Part shown: positions 48,375 to 61,955 of the stretch, piece after piece | Layout of the letters: each line of letters starts with the position of its first letter | How positions within the stretch are numbered: position 1 is the first letter of the stretch | The notes under the pieces: generated by a model | Database searches by the model: none | Seen by the model: the letters and a program-made list of their open reading frames with translations, nothing else | Told to the model about the DNA's origin: nothing | Assembly (NCBI GenBank): GCA_037952775.1 | Contig: JBANAY010000003.1 | Span: forward strand, 22,010,001-22,074,000 | Length of the DNA: 64,000 bases | DNA from: Clonostachys chloroleuca | Taxonomy: Eukaryota > Ascomycota > Sordariomycetes > Hypocreales > Bionectriaceae | Direction of reading: 5' to 3' | Translations under genes and position numbers: made by a program

Positions 48375-50147
48375 ATGTCCAAGCGCCACCTCTTCGAGTC
48401 GCCCGACGGCCTCGTCAACAAGGCCCTCCGCGGCATCATCGCCTACAACCCGTCCCTCTCCCTCGACGAGGGCAACCGCATCGTCTACGATACTGCCTAT
48501 AACCGCGCCAACGTCTCCCTCATCTCCGGTGGCGGCTCCGGCCACGAGCCTGCCTGGGCTGGCTATGTCGGCGAGAACATGTTGGCCGCCTCTGTCCCCG
48601 GTGACATCTTCGCCAGTCCCAGCACCAAGCAGATCGTTGCCGCCGTCGAGGCCGTCCCCAGCGACAAGGGCACTATTCTCGTCGTCACCAACTACACCGG
48701 CGACTGCCTACACTTCGGCCTCGCCAACGAGAAGGCCAACGCCCGCGGCCACAACTGCCGTATCATCATCTGCGGTGACGATGTCTCAGTCGGCAAGGGC
48801 CGTGGCTCCATGGTCGGTCGCCGTGGCCTCGCCGGCCAGATCGGTGTGCTCAAGGTCATGGGCGGTGCTGCCGGCGCGGGCGGCTCCCTCGACGAAGTCT
48901 ACGACCTCGGTGTCGCCTTCTCCCAGCAGATCGTCTCCATCGCCGCCACCCTCGATCACTGCCACGTCCCCGGCCGTACCGAGCACGCGACCCTGAAAGA
49001 AGACGAGGTCGAGCTCGGCACCGGCCCCCACAACGAACCCGGCTTCCTGAAGCTCTCTCCTCCTCCCTCTCCCTCCGAGCTGGTCGCCAAGATCCTCAAG
49101 AACTGCCTCGACGAGTCCGACCCTGAGCGCGGCTACGTCCACTTCGCCCCCGGCGACGAGACCTTCCTCCTCGTCAGCAACTTCGGCGGCATGTCCCACC
49201 TCGAGATGGGTGCCCTCGTCGACGAGCTCCTCGAGCAGCTCGAGAACACCTGGTCCATTGAGCCCGTCCGCGTCGTCTGCGGCTTCCTCGAGACCTCCCT
49301 CAACGCCCCTGCTTTCTCCGTCTCCGTCGTCAATGCCTCTGCCACCGCAAGAAATTGCTCTTACTCCCTCGACCAGATCAAGTCCTTTTTCGATGTCCGC
49401 ACAACCACCTACTGGGAGTCCATGACTGGCGCTCAGTCCACTCGCCGCCGCCGCAGGGACCAGATCGTCTCCGCCCCCAAGGAAGAGCCCAGACCCGTCG
49501 ACGATGCCCGCGACCTCAAGGTCGACCCTGCCCTTCTCGAGGCAATGCTCCGTCGCGCCTGCGCCGCCGTCGTCGACTCCGAGCCCGACCTCACCCGCTG
49601 GGACACCATCATGGGTGACGGCGACTGCGGCGAGACCCTCAAGACCGGCGCGACCGCCCTCCTCTCCGCCCTCGACGCCGGCCTCGCCAAGCTCGGCTCC
49701 GCCGTCAAGGTTCTCCTAGAGCTCGAGGAGATTGTCGAGTCGAAGATGGGCGGCACCCTCGGTGGCATCCTCGGCATCTTCTTCGTCTCCCTCCGCGCCG
49801 CCGTCGAGTCCAACATCTCCCTCGCGTCCTCCAAGGGCCCCGTCGCTCTCTGGGGCGCCGCCCTGTCCTCCGCCCTGTCCAGCCTGAGGCGCTACACCCC
49901 CGCCAAGGTCGGCGACCGGACCGTCATGGACACCCTCATCCCTTTCGCTGAGGCCATGGAGAAGGCCGGTTTCGCCGAGGGCGTCGACGAGGCTATCAAG
50001 GGCGCCGAGGCCACCAAGACCATGACCCCTCGCCTTGGCCGCGCGACGTATGTTGGTGGATCGAGCGATAACTCTGAACTTCCCCCCGACCCTGGTGCTT
50101 GGGGCGCCATGGTGGCTATCCGAGGTCTGAAGGATGCTTACAATTGA
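48375..50147 (+). CDS. EYK1: Dihydroxyacetone/L-erythrulose kinase (DhaK-DhaL, EYK1 type)
   Basis: Single exon, 590 residues from the ATG at 48375 (an in-frame upstream ATG-like extension was not used). The DhaK domain (~1-340) holds SGGGSGHEPAWAGYVG, NYTGDCLHFGLANE and TLDHCHVPGR with the histidine (H197) that binds the ketose covalently. The DhaL ATP-binding domain (~390-590) has MGDGDCGETLKTGA and GGTLGGILGIFF. The enzyme phosphorylates dihydroxyacetone or L-erythrulose with ATP. Codon use is strongly C-ending, as in well-expressed genes. Neighbouring TIM- and RpiB-like isomerases favour an erythrulose kinase role over simple glycerol metabolism. Confidence 0.9.
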   Translation: MSKRHLFESPDGLVNKALRGIIAYNPSLSLDEGNRIVYDTAYNRANVSLISGGGSGHEPAWAGYVGENMLAASVPGDIFASPSTKQIVAAVEAVPSDKGTILVVTNYTGDCLHFGLANEKANARGHNCRIIICGDDVSVGKGRGSMVGRRGLAGQIGVLKVMGGAAGAGGSLDEVYDLGVAFSQQIVSIAATLDHCHVPGRTEHATLKEDEVELGTGPHNEPGFLKLSPPPSPSELVAKILKNCLDESDPERGYVHFAPGDETFLLVSNFGGMSHLEMGALVDELLEQLENTWSIEPVRVVCGFLETSLNAPAFSVSVVNASATARNCSYSLDQIKSFFDVRTTTYWESMTGAQSTRRRRRDQIVSAPKEEPRPVDDARDLKVDPALLEAMLRRACAAVVDSEPDLTRWDTIMGDGDCGETLKTGATALLSALDAGLAKLGSAVKVLLELEEIVESKMGGTLGGILGIFFVSLRAAVESNISLASSKGPVALWGAALSSALSSLRRYTPAKVGDRTVMDTLIPFAEAMEKAGFAEGVDEAIKGAEATKTMTPRLGRATYVGGSSDNSELPPDPGAWGAMVAIRGLKDAYN

Positions 50148-52227
50148 GTAAAGAGAGGGGGGCGAGCAAGTCTGGTGATTTTCTATCACGTCGGCGTAAG
50201 AGTATTAACGGTTGGGGAAAACAAGTTGCCCTAGGTTCTGCGACTATGCATAATAAGTTGGCGTTTTGTACCATTTTCAAGTATTCATTAGCTACCTAGT
50301 AATGACGATGACAATACAAACAATCAATGAGGTGCAACAGTGATTCCATTCAACAATAGCCCCGATAGAGGCCGAGTCTTACTCAAATCCATGTGGTGGA
50401 TAACCTCACATGCATCCCTCCCATCTTTTTTGGTACTCTAGCAAGGAGCTTTCACATCATAAACGGAGCGTGAGATCCAAAAATCAATCTTCAGTGTAAT
50501 GCAATTATCATTACGAAACTGTGCGATGCTCTATAAACCCAAACTCATACCATTCCGCCAGTGAGCCATTTGGAACCTAAACCAACCCAAATGCTGCTTC
50601 ATTCGTTCCCAATCCCAATCCAACAACCAACTAGAATGGTGAGTTGAAAGATTTCCGTGAGCTTTCCCTAATTTTTTTCCCTTCCAAATCCAGTGCCAGC
50701 CATAACGAAAGAAAACCCCCTCCGAGACACTCCTGGGATTGACATGAAAAGATGGTAAGATCCCAACGATCAGAACGAATAATGAATAATGCTCAAAAAG
50801 GGTATATGCCACTTTGCAGGAGAGCCTGCACACACTAAATAAGGCGATTGATGATAATCCTGTCCCGCAACCACGGGAGGGACAAGCGAACGTGAAATGA
50901 TTGATGGGGTAAAAAGAAGGGGGCTTCGAGATGATGTGAAGAAAAAAAAAACAGAAAGAAAAAAAAGTCTGAAAAAACCAAGAACCGTCCCAGTGACAAA
51001 ATCGGAAGAATATCCAATAAAAAACTTCTTCCAGTTTCCCCTATGTTCCCTGTATCCATTCCATAACATGTCCATCCCTACCGTCTATGATATATTGTAT
51101 CCCAGAATCCCCATCTAGCAGGATCCTCAATTTGGTCTTCAAAGGAAATATCAACAGAAAATGAAATGCGAGCGCCAAGTCTATCAATCCCCCTTACCCT
51201 TGCCACAATATTGGAGCAAAACGCAAGCCGCTATGCCTCGACCAGCTCATGGAGTGGAGATAAGGTGTGGTGACAATACCATAACCACATAATCAAAGTT
51301 GCACCAAGGGGGACCGCTGATATTGGTCAAAGTCTCCTGCCAGACAGCATGCGTGTCGTAACATTAGAGAGGTCATGCGCAGCGACAGACTAGCGACCCA
51401 CCGGCAGCTCTAATGGTCCCCATGGCGAGTCGATCATGAAGGGAAAAAGGCAGAGGAGGAGCCAGGGGTTGCGGCAGAAGGTATCGAGACATAGGAACAT
51501 TAGGCGGGATGCAGACAGGGTAAGAGATACTAACACAATCATGCAATCCCATGATACCGCGCATCGCTAAAACCCCACCACGCTGCAACCCGCGAGTGTT
51601 CAAGACAGGGGTTTAAAAAAAAAATATTAAAAAAATGAGGAGATACCCCCGGGTGCGCATAGGAGACAGACGGGCAGTAGGTGGTAGTAGTTGGATCAAG
51701 TATGCGAGGCATAACCAAAGGAGAGCGAGCGAACCCTCCATCAGCCCAAGACCCACGCTCCAAGGGCAGCGGGCAAATTCCTCCCAATAGACGGCAAGAG
51801 TGAGACACGCGCGAACATGGCGATCCCGCCTCGCATCATGGGGTTACGCTTCCCGCAGGCTGCCGTGGTGGAGACCTGACAAGGTCGCAATGGTGGTGGT
51901 CTGGCCGACCACATGATTGGGGCTCAATGCACCAGGTGACCTGCCCGCACGACCCTCCAACCGGATGGCAACCTCTCGCCCCCTTTGCCTGCCCAAAAAA
52001 TGTGCCGTCAGTTCTCACGAGGCTGTCCAATGTTGTTGCCCATGATTGACCACAGATGCTTTCCTTAGCCTGCCGCTGGGCACTTTGCGCGCGGCTGCAA
52101 GTCACTCTCATCCTGCATCGGATACAGGGTTCTCCTCCCCCGCTAACAAGAGCCATGTGAGATGACGACGAAATGGCGTCGCCTCTGGGGCTTGGGTGCT
52201 CTTGGTAGCATCTACCCAACCTCAAAC
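50148..52227. other. Convergent 2-kb spacer with A-runs
   Basis: Between the kinase and medA 3' ends. Contains poly-A rich tracts near 50939-50970 and 51618-51638. No gene recognised; possibly a long 3' UTR of medA. Confidence 0.45.
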
Positions 52228-54746
52228 TTATGCGCGCGGCACGCCGGCGTCATTGTACGAGGCGGTAGCATTCGTATACACGGCATGTCCACCCTGGGTG
52301 TGGTGAGATGCCAGGCTGGGATAACTGTCGCTGTAGCTGGGCGTGGGTGCATCCCAGCGAGGAGGCGTGGTGGAAGTGTGATGGGTTATCGGTGCATGCA
52401 AGCCCGATGGGGCGTAACCAGCCGTGGTCACCGTGCGCGTATCGTATGTCGTTACCGCGGGTAGAGGGCTGGCGCCAACACGAAGGGAGGGAGGATGCTG
52501 CGGACTCGGTAGCCGCATGTTGGGACTGAGTGTGCGGCTTGGCGCAGCTGTATAAGCCGGGGCAGCTGTGTAGGGTGTCCATGCTGGTTGTGACCCTGAG
52601 AGAGATCTTGGCGATGGCATCGCGTCATGGTGACTGGTGTGCACAGAATATTGACTGTGGTGATCACTCGCCTGGGACGACAGGCTCTGGCCGGGTCCGG
52701 GGGGTGTTGGAAGAGTGTACGGTGTGGGTGTCATCATGGCAGGCGTGCTGGGGTTGGCGCTGTATTTTCCAATAATCTTCTTGAGCGCAGCTTCGAGCGT
52801 CTTCCAGGGGAAGACCTTGACATCCTTCTCGATGTTGCGGGGCTTTGGGTTAGGGAAGCCCATGATGAGCTTGAAGAACTCCTCGCTATCCGCCTTGACC
52901 TTGGAAACGGTTTGTGGGTGGAAACCCTCGAGGTTACGTCGAATGCGGTTCTTCTCCTCCACGCTAAACCGGCTTGGTGCTGCAACAAGCTGTTCCAGGA
53001 GGTAGATAGTGTCGACGGAGGTAACAAAGTATGAGTCACGCTCGGCCCAGTAAATACATGAAATGCAGATGCTGTTGGGTGGTCGCTCGTTTACAGCAAC
53101 AGACCGGAAAGTGGCTGTAAGTGTCGATCCCTGCTGGGAGCGACGGAACATGACGATACGACGACGAGCAGACCACTCCTCTGGGGTCCAATTCTCCGTC
53201 ATGGTCTCCAGTCTACCGTTGATCTTGAGAACGGCCTTGGCCGAATATAGAGAGACATGGTGATAGTGACCACTGCCGCCAGGGTTGGAAATCGTGCTTG
53301 TGCGAACGAGCTGTGGCGTCCCGGACCCAGAGGCGGGCATAGGCAGCGAACTGAGAGCGCTTCGTCCCGTGATACCTGGCTGGCCTAAAATGGGGCTCCT
53401 CCCTGTGCTCGCCAGAGTTCCGGCAAAGCCGCTCCAACCGTGGGCCGACCGCCTATGATAAGGGGGGTCGGCAAAGCTCGAACTTCTGTATGTGCTGATC
53501 ATATCTGGGGCTCCTTGCGGGAACGTCGCACTTGGATATGGCCCTTGCGGCGAAGGGTCCTCGTAATTATTTGTACTTGCGTCTCCCGTTGCCGACAAGG
53601 GCGGCTCAGTCTTCGGTGACACGCTCTCGTGAGTCTGCGGTCCACCTGCAGCGCCATCATTCGAGCCTTTACCTGGGCGCGTGATGTCATCCCCCGACCC
53701 AGGGACATATTGAAAGGTGCCGACTGCTGTCCTCGAGATCTCCTCTCCTGCCGCGCCTTCAATCAGCAGTACCAGTGGCACGTTATTGCTTTCGCTACCT
53801 GTGACCAGGAACTGAGGTGCGTCGGCGCTGCACGAGTAGACAAACCCATTTGTATCCTGGTTGTCCCTGGTCACGTCGTGCATCGGGCATTTCTCTGAAC
53901 CAAACTGCAGGTAAAAGTAGGGGATCGCGGAGGGAAGCCCAAAAAGGTCATACTGGGCTGAAAACTTGAGGAAGACCTTGGTTCCATAGATTCCAGACTG
54001 TGGTTGCCACGAAAGAACAGCCGGTCCCGCGGGCATGTATGGGGAGACCCCTGTGTTCACGGCATTGTTCGACGAGAATGCCTGCTGGTTCAACTGCGCA
54101 AACTTCTCTGTGGGTGGAGGAAACGCCTGTGTCGAGTAGGCGTCGTAGGATGCCGGCTGATATCGTGTGCTCTCGTAACCTACTCATTCGTCCCCCTTAG
54201 CCTTTAATCTCCACGAAGCCACGTGCCGTGGCTTCAAGCATCACAAGTCTCCCATCCTGGAGGAGAGAGTCTTGTGGATGTCTTCTCAACTAAACGTACC
54301 ATGCATCGAAGGTAGCGGCGGTGCCTGCTTTCCGTAGGCTGCCATATCTAGAATTCTAGGCGGGGAGTCCCCCCTTGGGTCTCCCCCGCTTGCTGCGCGG
54401 GCAGCTTCTTCGTATCTGAGGGTGAGCGTCTCTGGCGATTCGAGCCTGTCGTCCAAGCCAACAATAATTGGCTTCTGAGGGTGGTAGTCAGGCTGCACAG
54501 CCGTTTCAAGTCAGCAAAGGAAATGGACTTTTTCCGAAACAAAACAAAGGAGGTTCTTCTAGTTCAGCAACTCCTACGCAACTGATCGAGACGAGATTCT
54601 TCTCTTGTCTGGCAGGCTCGTGAAAGAGGGAGGAATCAAGGCCAGATAGTGGTGATAGTGGTATGCCAGTTGATGGAACAAGGTCTGAGGGGGCGACTCA
54701 CCTCGAAAAGCTTGTAAGACGCGGACTGGAACTTGGGAGCAGACAT
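52228..54746 (-). CDS. medA: Conidiophore development regulator, Medusa family (MedA/Ren1/Acr1)
   Basis: Three exons, 54746-54702, 54492-54300 and 54179-52228, give 729 residues in frame. The first exon is only 15 codons (MSAPKFQSASYKLFE). A Ser/Pro/Thr-rich, low-complexity protein surrounds a conserved core (residues ~390-590): LYSAKAVLKINGRL, ARRRIVMFRRSQQGS, PPNSICISCIYWAERDSY, VAAPSRFSVEEKNRIRRNLE and NPKPRNIEKDVKVFPWKTLE. This core is the Medusa-family signature in Aspergillus medA, Fusarium REN1 and Magnaporthe ACR1. The protein is a nuclear regulator of conidiophore shape and of adherence and virulence traits. Upstream lies more than 9 kb without genes, which suggests complex control. 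Confidence 0.88.
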
Positions 54747-57032
54747 CAAGCTGCCTGTGGGAGGAGTTATTCTGGGGAAGTGGTAATTTTTCTTCTTGAA
54801 GGGAAGAACAAAGGTAAGAAATGCAAACCACTGTCTCGAACAAGAAAAGCGGTTGCCTCTGCTGTTTAAACCAGTCTCGTCGCGGGCCCTTCCAGCTGGA
54901 TCAGTCAATATAGGAGAATTCCAGTTGTTAAGGCCTCGTTCCCGGAGATTTGATATGCTGGTATCTACAGACCGATCTGCTTGACAAATGTCTTCCCTGG
55001 CGTTAGAACCACATCCACTTGGTCATTTCTGGTTGGGGAGATACTCGGGGTGAGACAGAATGGGGTCATCGAGGGATCTTACTGGCGAAACTGAGAAGCA
55101 CCGAGTGGCGTCCAAGACTTTTAATACTCAATAGAGACAGTCCCATTCCAAGGGGAGGAGAGTGTTATAATGGTACAAGGCAGGCTCCCTTGCCGGCGAA
55201 CGGAAGGCAGCAGTTCCTGAAATTGAAGCGGCCTGAGCGCATATGAGGCTTTATGAGAGCTCTCTTTTTTTTGCTTCTTTCGCTCTCTTCCGCGGGAAGA
55301 CCTACAGAGCGAGGTATCACTTAGCCCGTGTACATCTTGGGGAAGTATCGGATCCCAGCGCAGCTCCTTTTGGCATCGGAGACATCGATGCAAAGGGGGA
55401 GGGACGCACACGCCCATCCTGATCTGGATCTGCTCTAACCTGTTGGGACGCAATAAGGGGGATGCGGTCAGACCTACCAAGTAACTGCAGGGTCGTGGCA
55501 GTATTGATTGTGTAGCAAATCGCTGTTGCAGCAGTACCAGATGACGCCCGCCTTCGCACAAGACAGCGGAACCAAGTTGACTTTTGGGAATGCAAGTGAC
55601 GCGGTCTAGGCAGTCAACGGGTCAGCCAGCTCGGGCAAGCCTGCAGGATCCAGCCTTTGGCAGGTATTATCTCAACAAGTGTGCTGAAAATGGGGTACCT
55701 GAATCAATCAGAAGGGATGCCGTGGATCCAGTAGGACAGAACCACTTCAGAGCATGAAAGGTCTCGGTTCAATGTCAGGGGATGGTGGATGTGCAAAGGG
55801 GATCAGAGACATATGGCAGCATTGCTTTTTGCGGGCTCAAATGGTTTGCAAGTCCAACGTCACAGCCAAAAAAAAAGTCTGGCTCGACATCGAGTATCTG
55901 CCCAGTGCTGCGAGGGGCAGGAAACAGGAAAGAAGGAGAGGCAACTAGCCTTAAGAGAGTCCGAGTGTGGGGTCCAAGATCGGAGCGAAAGCACGTTATG
56001 AGCATGTAAATGGGGTGGACAGCATGGGAGGGTTGGGACGTCAGGACATAGTTTCTTCTCCCCCATGGAAAGAACTTTGATAGCTACCGACCCCGGTCAG
56101 CAGGGTCGTCGCTTTGGTCTCGTATGCCCGTAAGTAGGTAGCAGGGCAATGTTGACAGATGCCCCGCCCGTCGTACAAACCGATGGACGGGCTCGAAGAT
56201 AGCTGCCGCCATCCTAGCACATAAGCCATGTACTGTACATACAACCAGGGGGCGTGGCAAGGCGATGTGCATCCGGGGAGGGCAGGGATGGGATCTGAGT
56301 AAACACTGATGACGAATGGCAGCTGCAAAACAAAGCCTCCAACCTAATGTATCCTTGCTCATCCACACTAATGCTAGCAGTATGCCAGATCCACATCGTC
56401 GAGTTGGAGGCTCGGCAGTCTGCTGCAAGGATAGAACGAGATGATGCAGTGGGAAATATACAAGGTGGCCGCTACTAGAGTGGACGTTGATGTGAGGCAG
56501 GGGGTAGGAGGGGGCGAGACAACCGCCGAACGGAGGTGAATGAATAACATGAGGCTACCCGCCAGCGATGCGAATACCGCCGAGTGTGATGAGATTGTAG
56601 AGGCGGGAGAGCTGGCTTCGGGTCCTCATCCAGCCGGTATCTGGAGGCCAAGTCGAGCCAAGGTTAAGTCAAAAGTGGCGCGCATACAGGGAAGGTGGAT
56701 GGATGGATGGGCGGTGGATATGGGCTAGGCAAGATGCTACACGTAGTCTGGCCCAGTGGCATCTGGGCTTCTGGCACGGCTGTCTGTGCCAGATACACAC
56801 ACCCCACCGACACTGTTCGGCAAGATGCAGCAATTGAAAGGAAAGGTAAGGGGGCCAGGATGGTGGCAGATCAATTCTTTCGAGTAATGGGCACAAACCG
56901 ACTGCTCCATCGGGAGGGGGGCAAACTGAACTAGTCCGTGTTGCAAGACTGGAGTGCTCAAATCGGTTGGTCAGTGCCAGGGTAGTCGGCCAGATAAACA
57001 TATCCAAATGTACCCTGAGTATCAAGTACACC

Positions 57033-57034
<2 letters not shown>

Positions 57035-57074
<40 letters not shown>
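57035..57074. repeat. (AG)20 microsatellite
   Basis: Forty bases of perfect AG repeat inside the medA upstream region. GA repeats often mark open promoter chromatin and are length-variable. Confidence 0.95.
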
Positions 57075-57076
<2 letters not shown>

Positions 57077-60000
57077 GGGGTGGTCAGAAACCAAATGAAT
57101 ACAGCCAGAAAGGCCGTAGAACAAAACATCCCTTACCTTGGCGTTACTGATAAATGACTGGTCCCCTCTTGACCTCCCCCAACACCCAGCTTCGTATCTA
57201 ATGGGTTGAAAAGTGCCGCATAGGCCTTCAACAAATACAAAGCCCAATCTCGGCAGCCGAAAGCTCTGGTTGATTGCTTGGGGCCAGCCCACTTCACTTG
57301 CAAGGGCTCTGGGCAATAGCTGCAACTGACTGCCTGTCTACTGACGGGACTTGGACGCAGACGCCGGGAGTGGCTGTATCCATTAGCGAATGATTGGCCT
57401 ATGGAGCCGTGCAAGGTGTATGTACACGTTAAACAGGGGTGTGAGCAGCTGCGTCAGGGTGCGGGACAAGGGAATTTGTTTAGTTCAGGTGTATCAACGG
57501 GGGGCCTGGTCCCGTCGGCAGTCATCGACCCTGCGGGCTGAAGATCTGCGCATCAGTCCGTCCAAGGCTCGATCTGCGGGGAAACATTTCATCCATCTCA
57601 CGTCTTTCTCTTTGGGGCCTGTATGCTATGTCTGGCTTGTCGTCCTCTCCACCCAAAGGCGGACAGACGTGATAGGAACGAGAGACAAGGCTCGCTCTCG
57701 ACGTGCTTATTATCGCCGACAGGCTCGACAAGCTCTGAGACTGGAACAACGGCCCCGGCCGCCCTAAACTTTCCCGCTCGTCTGATTCGAGCGGAGAGGG
57801 CCCAACGTGTGTCATTTCTCAACGTGTGTGATGTACAACGGGTGCGCACCACCTCAAAAGGCAAGGGATAATTGATGATGAAAAGGGGAATGTGACTGCC
57901 GGCCGTGTTCGCCACTACTTTGCTGTGCACGGATTGTTGGGGATGAAAAAGGTAGAATGGAACAGACAACAACCAGCGAGCATGGGATTGTTCCAATAAG
58001 CGCGTCGGGAAGTGCAAGATAGGCGAGAGCTAAATGCAAAATACTCACAACAAATGCCCGATGGGAGAAACCGGAGCGCAACACGCGGATGAGAAGTTTT
58101 TTTGAAGACGCACGAATGTCGGTCAACGAGGTATCTAGGTATCTGCAGGTGCTTTTGGTGCTGTTGATGATGATGCCTGTGGTCGAAAATGGCCGCCCGC
58201 GTTGCAGATGCACTGCCGCCGATCGTTTTGGGCTGCTCTCATGTACAGACAGAGTGACCAGCCTATGATGGCAGATGACCGACCCTGATGGAACAGGCTG
58301 CGTTTGACTGGTCGCTTACCTCGACAAACCTCACACGTATACACCGTCAGGGCGTAAAGAGCTGGGCGATTCGCTCGCCTTTGCGGACAGAGTGTAGGCT
58401 CCTTCGAGCCAAGCCTGCCGTCACCGCAGAGGCCCAATAGTATCGTCCGTGGGTCCCTGTACAGTCGCTCCCTGTCAAGTCAGCCGCTGTTTTGCTTTTT
58501 CCTCTCTTGGGCATCCTGCAAGAAATTTCCCTCGCTGGATGGCTGGCTGGCTGGCCATCCCGAAAAACGAACGTATCACTTTCGTGGCCTTCGATTGATG
58601 GCTTGCTAATCACAAATGGGCAGAGACACTCGGCCTTTCCCCCTACAGCCCGGAATGAATCGGCTGTATCCTGCAACTGCCTCCAGACCGCTCTTACGAG
58701 TGAGTCGTGAGGTCTTCAGGACAATTTGAAGTAGGGTGTGGGGAGCGGGGGCATTGAGTACAAGGCTGGGCCATCTTGGGGACCCAAGGGCTTTTTGCCT
58801 GGCCTGATAGGAAATGATGAGTTACCCCGGCTATGAACCATCCCAAAGAAGTCTGAGGCTCCCAAGCCGTTCCTGGCTGATGATTAAATTGCCCGTGCAC
58901 TCTGGGATCGGGTAGATAAAAACTCCAGATAGGTATGACGGCGACTCACAGAGGCCAGCTGAAAGTCGAGAGCTCATAAGACGGGAGGAGGACCGAGCGA
59001 GGGTGGGGCAATACAAGAAGGAAAGCAGGAGGCAGGCTCTTGTCCCCAACGCAGGCAGGGGGGAAACACATACCGACTAAGCACAAGGCTCTAATGTACT
59101 TTCGTGCCCGACGGTTTAGACTAGCTTGGCTATGAATTGCAGCTGTCAGTAACGGGCTAGGCTATCCTGGTCATCGGCCCTGTCTCACCTTTTTTCGTTT
59201 CTGTCACGGTTCTGACAGTCAGTGGTGATCTGTGGGCACGGATATCGTTCAAGAAGGACCGGACGAGAGCCAAGGTGCCGTAGACTCTTTGCTAAAGCCG
59301 TGGGGTCGCAGGGTCGTATTCCAGTCCAGGCATACGTGGACTGCACAAGCGAGAACTACAGTATTTGGACCACCCAGATGAAAGATGTGGTTGATACTGG
59401 ATACCAGTGTCAGAATGTACAGGAAAGGGTGCGAAGAGGCCTTGTGGGAATGCCAGATATCTTATATTGGAAAGAAATATGGCTGCCAGGCTCTGTGACA
59501 TGGCTATGTTGCCGCAAGTAATTGTATGCCAACATTGATCTTTCTGTGCACCGGACCAGCTACACGGTCCATATTCCAGGTAGAGTACAGGTATCAGAGA
59601 CATGAGGCTATGGTGAAGCGGCATGGTACGTCGGGGTAGGCGGTACAGCAGGTCTGGAAAGCACCACGCCAACCTCGGGCCCAAGAATTTGGTTCTCTTT
59701 GTGATACCTCTACCTTTGGCCTGAAAAGGGTTGCGCCCAAGTCCAAGTGCCGAACTCGAAGTCTGATCGCACAAGGTCCTGCCGCTGCACAATGATCGCA
59801 AATTAGGCATTGGCTGCGATGGCATGGTGTCGTCGGCCGGAAGTCGCTTGTCATGTCGAGCATCGTTAGACAGCAGGGATTTCGCCATATTAGCTGGGGC
59901 AGAGGTCGCCAGCCGACCAGTCAAACAGCGACCCCGGGCCGGCCGCTGTGAAGGCAGATGCATGAAGCGCGTGCCGTATGAACACAGTAATGCTGATACG

Positions 60001-61920
60001 TGCGTAATATCCATAGCCCTAGAGGCAGGATGCTGGATGCCCAACAAGAAGCTACTTAATTGTGATGGACGGCCACTATTCCTTAGCAGAACGGGGCCGG
60101 GCGCAAGGGTCGTCAGGTCCCGTTGCCGGTATTAGGGCCAACTGAAAGATCAGCGCCGTAGCTGCAGCTAATCTACCCAAACAAGGTGGTGGTGACATTG
60201 GCCCCATCGGCTTTTTGTTCACATCATCCTGCAGCAGCGCTCCAATCTCGCAGGAAGTTGGGCAGTCCTCGGCAAGTCAGGAAGAAATCCTTCTTGGCGT
60301 ACTTGTTTGTTGTGGGTAGCCCATCAATGGCATTGTACATCTCATCTCGGGATATGCATATCATCAAGGACTTGAGAAGGGAGGGTGCTTGGGGGGAAAT
60401 TTAGGGGTGAACACCACCGCACAGGTGGTCGGACAAGGTCGACGTAGTGCAACTAAAGCAAAGCGATTTAATTGGCGTACATTCGCTTCGATTCGTCCAA
60501 CAGACTAGAGGTAAAAGCATGTATGTAACTCCATACAATAGCCGTCCTTGTGCCGTTCTAACCAGGGGGTGTTGATGGCAAACATCAGCTGGTAGAGCCG
60601 CAAGCCAGAAGTCCCATCTGCAGTTTCTTCGCATCTTCTGAGTGTACCGATCACTCACTAATAATCCGGCTTGCAATGGGAAACAGAGCAGCCATCGTCG
60701 ATGACGTGTGGGAGATAGCAACCTGTCGAAGGGCGGATGAGGGGAGGCTCATTCGCCAATGATTGGCTCTCGTCGGATCGACCATGGAGCTGTACATATG
60801 TAGCTAACCACACAACGCTTCTCACTGGGCTCACAGAAGGTAACGGAACGAAAGGAGCGACGAAAGATGGGAATGGCAGCCACGAGCAGCCACAAGTTGA
60901 GCTCGCGTTCGGCCACAAGCGCGTCGCATATCATGCCTGATTAACTCAATTTGTTGGATTTCCATCAGCCCTCTCTCCAGTGGGACAAGTATAACATATA
61001 CCGATGGCCGGCTGCGATGGATACGGTGGGGAAAGTTGGATCCGCGGAATGATATCGGCTGCAGGTGATCTGGTTTGGCATGGCGGCACAGTCGCCAGCA
61101 GCTTTGGTAGCCCGGATAAAGTTGCGACAAGCACCATGGGTAAATCAGTTCGTCTCGTAGGTCTTGGAACCCAGATCAGATGAATGTATATCCTGCTCGC
61201 AAACATACGATAGCCATCTTCCGTGAGAAAATACATGTTTGTATGAGCGGTGAATAAGGCGCCTGTCTCAATAGCAGCTGCCCATTGACGGTTACTCTGA
61301 TGCTTTACGGCGATGATCTATTAAACTCGCGCCAAGCCATGGAGGCAGAAGGATCTGTGTCGCGTTCGGCTACTTGGTGGTGGCTAGCTGACTGCGTCTT
61401 CCCGCTGATCCCAAGGTTGTGGGACAGCGTCTGGCTCCCGGGTTGCACCCAGCGACCTGGGACGGGACGCATGTGGTGTGGCTCAAGCTGTGAATGCAAC
61501 AGGCCGGTGCAAAACAGTGCATCATTTGTCTCCCCAGAGCCCCGCGCCTCACCCATCCAGCTGGGGTGAGGGACATGGACAGACAGAAACTTGGAAACAC
61601 CGGAACGATGCGCAGCGTAACAGCGCACTCGCACAGGCATCGAGGCTGTATCGGTCTCACAACGATTCGAGCCAGGAAGGTCTGTGCAGCAGGGTGCAAT
61701 GGACCTCGATCCAGATGCGATGTGATGAGTCGCAACGGAAACTCAAACCAGCTTTCCTCCTCCTTCTGATAGCTGCGGGCCTGCGGTGTCGGCGCGCATG
61801 GGTCCTTGATGGGAATCTCGTCGGTCACTGCCCAGGCGGCTTGTCAATGGCCTGCTCTGCCCCATCCAGGAGGCGTCGGTATGGAACCAATGGTGGTTGG
61901 GGAGTTGACGATGCTGCATG

Positions 61921-61955
61921 TGCGGTGCGGTGGTGCGGTGGTGCGGTGGTGGTGT
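61921..61955. repeat. TGCGGTGG short tandem repeat
   Basis: Imperfect repeats of TGCGG/TGGTGCGG run for about 35 bases, with strong G over C skew on the plus strand. Confidence 0.7.

Noticed and set aside
59292..60047. 251-codon minus-strand frame in the medA upstream desert
   Set aside because: Longest frame there, but Ser/Arg/Pro-rich without domain features or good start context.
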